Shown here: piece after piece, positions 60,920-64,000 of the stretch
How the letters are laid out: each line of letters starts with the position of its first letter
Numbering within the stretch: the stretch's first letter is position 1
DNA from: Salinimicrobium gaetbulicola
Lineage (GTDB): Bacteria; Bacteroidota; Bacteroidia; Flavobacteriales; Flavobacteriaceae
Assembly (NCBI RefSeq): GCF_042676025.1
Contig: NZ_JBHTJP010000002.1
Span: 1-64,000, forward strand
Direction: 5' to 3'
DNA length: 64,000 nucleotides
The notes under the pieces: model-generated
The model's input: the letters and a program-made list of their open reading frames with translations, nothing else
The model's database searches: none
Told to the model about the DNA's origin: nothing
Program-made: the position numbers and the translations under genes

Positions 60920-62092
60920 ATGAACTATATCCTATTTGATGGTGCCGTAAGGAACCAGCTACTTCCATTTACTTTTACCAGACCAGTTGCCGATATTAGA
61001 ATAGGAATTCTTACCATTCGTGAAAAATGGGAGAAATATCTTGAAACGACTACTTCTACCATTACCGAAGATTTTTTATCGGGTAAATGGCCTATGGTCG
61101 AGCTGGAGGAAAATGTAATGATCAACGCGTCTTTTTTACCGACTGAAGCGCTTGTAGAGCAAATAAAAAATTTAAAGCAGGGAGAAGCAATTTTCCATGA
61201 TGAAGATGTGGTGGCTTTTTTCGCGCTTGAAGATGAGGATATTGATCTTGATTCATGTAAGTCGATTGAAATGGAAGGTCAGGCCTTAAGGATTGAGCAT
61301 ACCTGGGATATTTTTAAGAATAACGGAGAAGCGCTCGCAGCCGATTTTGAATTACTCACTGCCGGTCGTGAAAGCCAGCCAATTTCTTCTTCCAACCAGG
61401 TGATAGCCCCGGAAAATATTTTCCTGGAAGAAGGAGCGAAAGTGGAATGTTCCATCCTAAATGCCTCAACGGGGCCTATCTACATCGGCGTTAATGCTGA
61501 GGTCATGGAAGGAAGTATTGTACGCGGCGCACTGGCGTTGTGTGAAAACGCGACCTTGAAACTGGGGGCAAAGATATATGGTCCAACCACCGTGGGGCCT
61601 CATAGTAAAGTGGGCGGAGAGGTGAATAATTCGGTCATTTTCGGTTACTCGAATAAAGGGCATGATGGTTTCCTTGGAAACTCTGTGATGGGAGAGTGGT
61701 GTAATATTGGAGCTGATTCTAATACTTCAAATCTTAAGAATAACTACGCAGAAGTTCGTTTATGGGACTATGCTTCGGAAAAATTCGAGCCAACAGGATT
61801 GCAGTTCTGTGGCTTGATGCTTGGAGATCACAGTAAATGCGGAATTAATACTATGTTCAATACCGGTACGGTTGTAGGTGTGAGCGCTAATATCTTTGGA
61901 GCAGGTTTTCCGCGGAATTTCATTCCTAGCTTTAGCTGGGGCGGTAGTGGAGGAACCACTACCTACAAAACGAACAAGGCTTTCGAAGTTGCTGAAGTAG
62001 TGATGTCCAGAAGAGGGATTGAGTTAACCGAAGAGGATAAAGCCATTCTGGAGCACGTTTTTGAAGAGACAAAGCAGTATCGCAGAGCTTGA
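60920..62092 (+). CDS. GlmU-family putative sugar nucleotidyltransferase
   Basis: This 390-residue protein opens MNYILFDGAVRNQLLPFTFTRP, typical of the Bacteroidota GlmU-like family. The N-terminal half is a reduced nucleotidyltransferase-like domain. The C-terminal half, from about residue 165, is a left-handed beta-helix of hexapeptide repeats (for example GPIYIGVNAEVMEGSIVRG and SVIFGYSNKGHDGFLG). The classic GlmU pyrophosphorylase loop is not evident, so the enzymatic role is uncertain. I start at 60920, because an in-frame ATG at 60893 would add nine atypical residues. Confidence 0.88.
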   Translation: MNYILFDGAVRNQLLPFTFTRPVADIRIGILTIREKWEKYLETTTSTITEDFLSGKWPMVELEENVMINASFLPTEALVEQIKNLKQGEAIFHDEDVVAFFALEDEDIDLDSCKSIEMEGQALRIEHTWDIFKNNGEALAADFELLTAGRESQPISSSNQVIAPENIFLEEGAKVECSILNASTGPIYIGVNAEVMEGSIVRGALALCENATLKLGAKIYGPTTVGPHSKVGGEVNNSVIFGYSNKGHDGFLGNSVMGEWCNIGADSNTSNLKNNYAEVRLWDYASEKFEPTGLQFCGLMLGDHSKCGINTMFNTGTVVGVSANIFGAGFPRNFIPSFSWGGSGGTTTYKTNKAFEVAEVVMSRRGIELTEEDKAILEHVFEETKQYRRA

Positions 62093-62157
62093 TAATATCA
62101 TTCGAATACTCCTTATTTCGAGTGAATACTTCGTTTCAAAAACTCAATTATAGTTGG

Positions 62158-62165
62158 TATCTTTG
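62158..62165 (+). promoter_or_regulatory. Bacteroidota -7 box (TATCTTTG) for mtaB
   Basis: This exact TAnnTTTG match lies 83 bp before the mtaB ATG, which implies a leader of about 80 bases. No special leader structure was recognised. Confidence 0.5.
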
Positions 62166-62248
62166 CGCCCTCGAAAAGTGAATTTCGGGAAACTATTTTA
62201 ATTAACTGAAATCCTGAGTTTTAAAGTTGGATTTTTGGAAAGGGAATT

Positions 62249-63583
62249 ATGGAGAGTCAAAAGAAAGTAGCGTTTTATACTTTGGGATGTAAACTGAATT
62301 TTTCAGAAACATCTACGATCGCGAGAAGTTTTAAGGATGAAGGGTTTCAGCGGGTTGAATTTAGTGACCACGCAGATATTTATGTTATCAACACCTGTTC
62401 GGTAACCGATAATGCCGATAAGCGCTTTAAAACCATTGTAAAGCAGGCTCAAAAGGTTAATGAGAATGCCTTTGTGATCGCTGTTGGATGTTACGCTCAG
62501 CTTAAACCTGAAGAACTTGCGGCAGTTGATGGCGTAGATCTGGTTTTAGGAGCTACTGAAAAGTTCAAGATCACCAATTACCTTAATGACCTTACAAAAA
62601 ATGATTTTGGAGAGATCCATTCCTGTGAGATCCAGGAGGCTGATTTCTACGTAGGATCTTATTCCTTCGGAGATCGAACCCGTGCTTTTCTGAAGGTGCA
62701 GGATGGGTGTGATTATAAATGTACCTATTGTACCATTCCGCTTGCTCGTGGAATTTCCCGAAGTGACACTCTGGAAAATGTATTGGAAAACGCCCGGAAA
62801 ATTTCAGAAAAGAATATCAAGGAGATCGTTCTAACCGGTGTGAATATTGGGGATTATGGAAAAGGGGAGTTTGGGAATAAAAAACACGAGCACACCTTTC
62901 TAGACCTTGTAAAAGCATTGGATAAGGTGGAGGGGATAGAGAGATTACGTATTTCCTCTATTGAACCAAATCTTCTCAAGAATGAAACTATAGAATTTGT
63001 TTCTAAAAGTGACGCTTTTGTGCCTCATTTTCACATTCCGCTTCAAAGCGGGAGCAATGAGGTCCTAAAAAATATGCGCCGCAGGTATATGAAGGAACTT
63101 TATGTTGACAGGGTGGCAAAGATCAAAGAAACTATGCCTGATGCTTGTATTGGGGTGGATGTGATCGTTGGTTTCCCGGGAGAATCTGATGAACTTTTCC
63201 TAGAGACCTATAACTTCCTGAACGATCTGGATATTTCTTACCTGCATGTTTTTACTTATTCTGAAAGAGAGAATACGGTTGCAGCCGATATGGAAGAGGT
63301 TGTTCCGACTAAGGTTCGGAAAAAGCGAAGTAAAATGTTACGTGGTCTTTCAGCTAAGAAACGACGTGCATTTTATGAATCCCAATTAGGCAAGACTAAA
63401 ACCGTGCTTTTTGAAGGGGAGAATAAAGAAGGGTATATTCATGGTTTCACGGAAAATTATGTAAAAGTTAAGACTCCGTGGAATCCAGGATTGGTAAACA
63501 CCCTACATGAGATCGAATTACAAAAGATAGATGAAGACGGTCTTGTAAGGTTTGAGTTTGTGAACGAACCGGCCCTGGTTTAA
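62249..63583 (+). CDS. mtaB: tRNA t6A37 methylthiotransferase
   Basis: This 444-residue radical-SAM enzyme adds a methylthio group to N6-threonylcarbamoyladenosine at position 37 of ANN-decoding tRNAs. The N-terminal methylthiotransferase domain has Cys14, Cys50 and Cys81 for one iron-sulfur cluster. The radical-SAM cluster motif is C154-DYK-C158-TY-C161. A TRAM-like C-terminal domain of about 60 residues follows. The opening KVAFYTLGCKLNFSE is typical of MtaB rather than MiaB or RimO. It converges on a small acetyltransferase gene with a 4-bp overlap. Confidence 0.95.
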   Translation: MESQKKVAFYTLGCKLNFSETSTIARSFKDEGFQRVEFSDHADIYVINTCSVTDNADKRFKTIVKQAQKVNENAFVIAVGCYAQLKPEELAAVDGVDLVLGATEKFKITNYLNDLTKNDFGEIHSCEIQEADFYVGSYSFGDRTRAFLKVQDGCDYKCTYCTIPLARGISRSDTLENVLENARKISEKNIKEIVLTGVNIGDYGKGEFGNKKHEHTFLDLVKALDKVEGIERLRISSIEPNLLKNETIEFVSKSDAFVPHFHIPLQSGSNEVLKNMRRRYMKELYVDRVAKIKETMPDACIGVDVIVGFPGESDELFLETYNFLNDLDISYLHVFTYSERENTVAADMEEVVPTKVRKKRSKMLRGLSAKKRRAFYESQLGKTKTVLFEGENKEGYIHGFTENYVKVKTPWNPGLVNTLHEIELQKIDEDGLVRFEFVNEPALV

Positions 63584-63879
63584 ATATTTATTCCCACCGG
63601 AAGCATATCTTTATACTTTCGTCGGTGCTTTCTCATAAATTTAGCGACAGCAGGACTGGTAGGCATAACCCGGGTTTCTCTTTCTTTGATGACCTCTAGG
63701 ACCTTCGCGATAAATGGGTCTAAGTAACCTTTTTCTTTTAGTTCGTCACTCATAACGAGCTTGGTAAGAAAGATCTTTCGGTCCTGGGATGAATATTCTA
63801 TTTTGGCGAGCTCTCCGTCTATTTCCGTTTCAAACTGGCGTAAAAACTCATTATCGGTAATAGATATTTCTGTAGTCAT
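63580..63879 (-). CDS. Small GNAT-family acetyltransferase (YjdJ-like)
   Basis: This 99-residue protein matches the short GNAT group related to YjdJ. It has a beta-strand opening (FETEIDGELAKIEYSSQDRKIFLTKLVM), the region where the acetyl-CoA loop should be (ELKEKGYLDPFIAKVLEVIKE) and the ending VMPTSPAVAKFMRKHRRKYKD. The usual R-G-x-G-x-G/A loop is altered (EKGYLD), so CoA binding may be weak or changed. Its substrate is unknown. A 14-bp inverted repeat (GCTGAA-AC-TTCAGC, 63911-63924) lies upstream. Confidence 0.85.
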   Translation of the reverse strand: MTTEISITDNEFLRQFETEIDGELAKIEYSSQDRKIFLTKLVMSDELKEKGYLDPFIAKVLEVIKERETRVMPTSPAVAKFMRKHRRKYKDMLPVGINI

Positions 63880-64000
63880 GGTGTTTTTTGTGTTTGTTAT
63901 TGGAATAGGTGCTGAAACTTCAGCTGTATTTTCTCGAAAATCTTTTCCTCCTGTTTAATATTTGATCAGGAACGGAAATAGAGAAATATTAACTTAAAAT

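Noticed and set aside
1..64000. CRISPR arrays, insertion sequences, prophage, integrase, toxin-antitoxin or restriction genes
   Set aside because: I looked for direct-repeat arrays, transposase or integrase motifs and defence gene families and saw none; all larger genes have housekeeping, envelope or pigment-type assignments.

Overview
The window reads as ordinary chromosome of a marine-type Flavobacteriaceae (Bacteroidota), most like the Gramella/Salegentibacter group. The evidence is a TonB-dependent receptor with a carboxypeptidase-like N-terminal domain next to a DUF4249 lipoprotein, many Bacteroidota-only families (DUF4249, DUF6095, DUF4199, DUF4350, PENYF-type anti-sigma candidates), TAnnTTTG promoter boxes, weak Shine-Dalgarno sequences and A+T-rich DNA. 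I see no prophage, insertion sequence, CRISPR array or tRNA. The genus is an inference from gene content.

Layout. 1-490: the 3' end of a 5S rRNA, two terminator hairpins and a duplicated spacer module. 490-3926: a surface uptake pair (DUF4249 lipoprotein and TonB-dependent receptor) and a small membrane protein. 4144-11221: a light-response and zeaxanthin cluster. It holds a CarH-type B12 photoreceptor repressor, crtI, crtB, an unknown gene, crtZ, a CrtYcd-type cyclase, a TspO-like protein and a photolyase, mostly overlapping or nearly touching. 11218-18073: a MoxR/DUF58/DUF4350/DUF4129/SpoIIM membrane operon with a divergent RDD gene. 18074-23977: cyclophilin, CoA-type Nudix hydrolase, acyltransferase, an ECF sigma factor with two membrane partners, type II NADH dehydrogenase and Cu/Zn superoxide dismutase. 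24067-30466: a hydrolase-OsmC fusion, stress-type envelope proteins, a lipid kinase facing an App1-type phosphatase, an M28 peptidase and a YtxH protein. 30615-35760: trehalose synthesis (OtsA-OtsB fusion), a divergent GH15 enzyme and an MscS channel, which together look like osmotic adaptation. 35889-41905: a MarR-led fatty-acid beta-oxidation operon (fadN-fadA-fadE) with a clear palindromic operator; fadD lies nearby at 43342-45120. The rest holds manA, a large acidic lipoprotein, purL, an rRNA methyltransferase, a second ECF sigma / anti-sigma / Spy-like trio, an MsbA-like ABC exporter, a phosphosugar mutase, a DPM1-like glycosyltransferase, rpmE2, a GlmU-family protein, mtaB and a small acetyltransferase.

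The most notable signals are regulatory or unassigned. There is a perfect 10-bp inverted repeat lying over the carH start codon. A 14-bp MarR palindrome sits between the expected promoter elements of the fad operon. A possible small RNA with three stem-loops lies at 55100-55214. An unknown, translationally coupled protein is embedded in the carotenoid operon. I did not find a clearly new multi-gene system such as a defence island; the functionally unresolved MoxR/DUF58/SpoIIM operon is the nearest to one.
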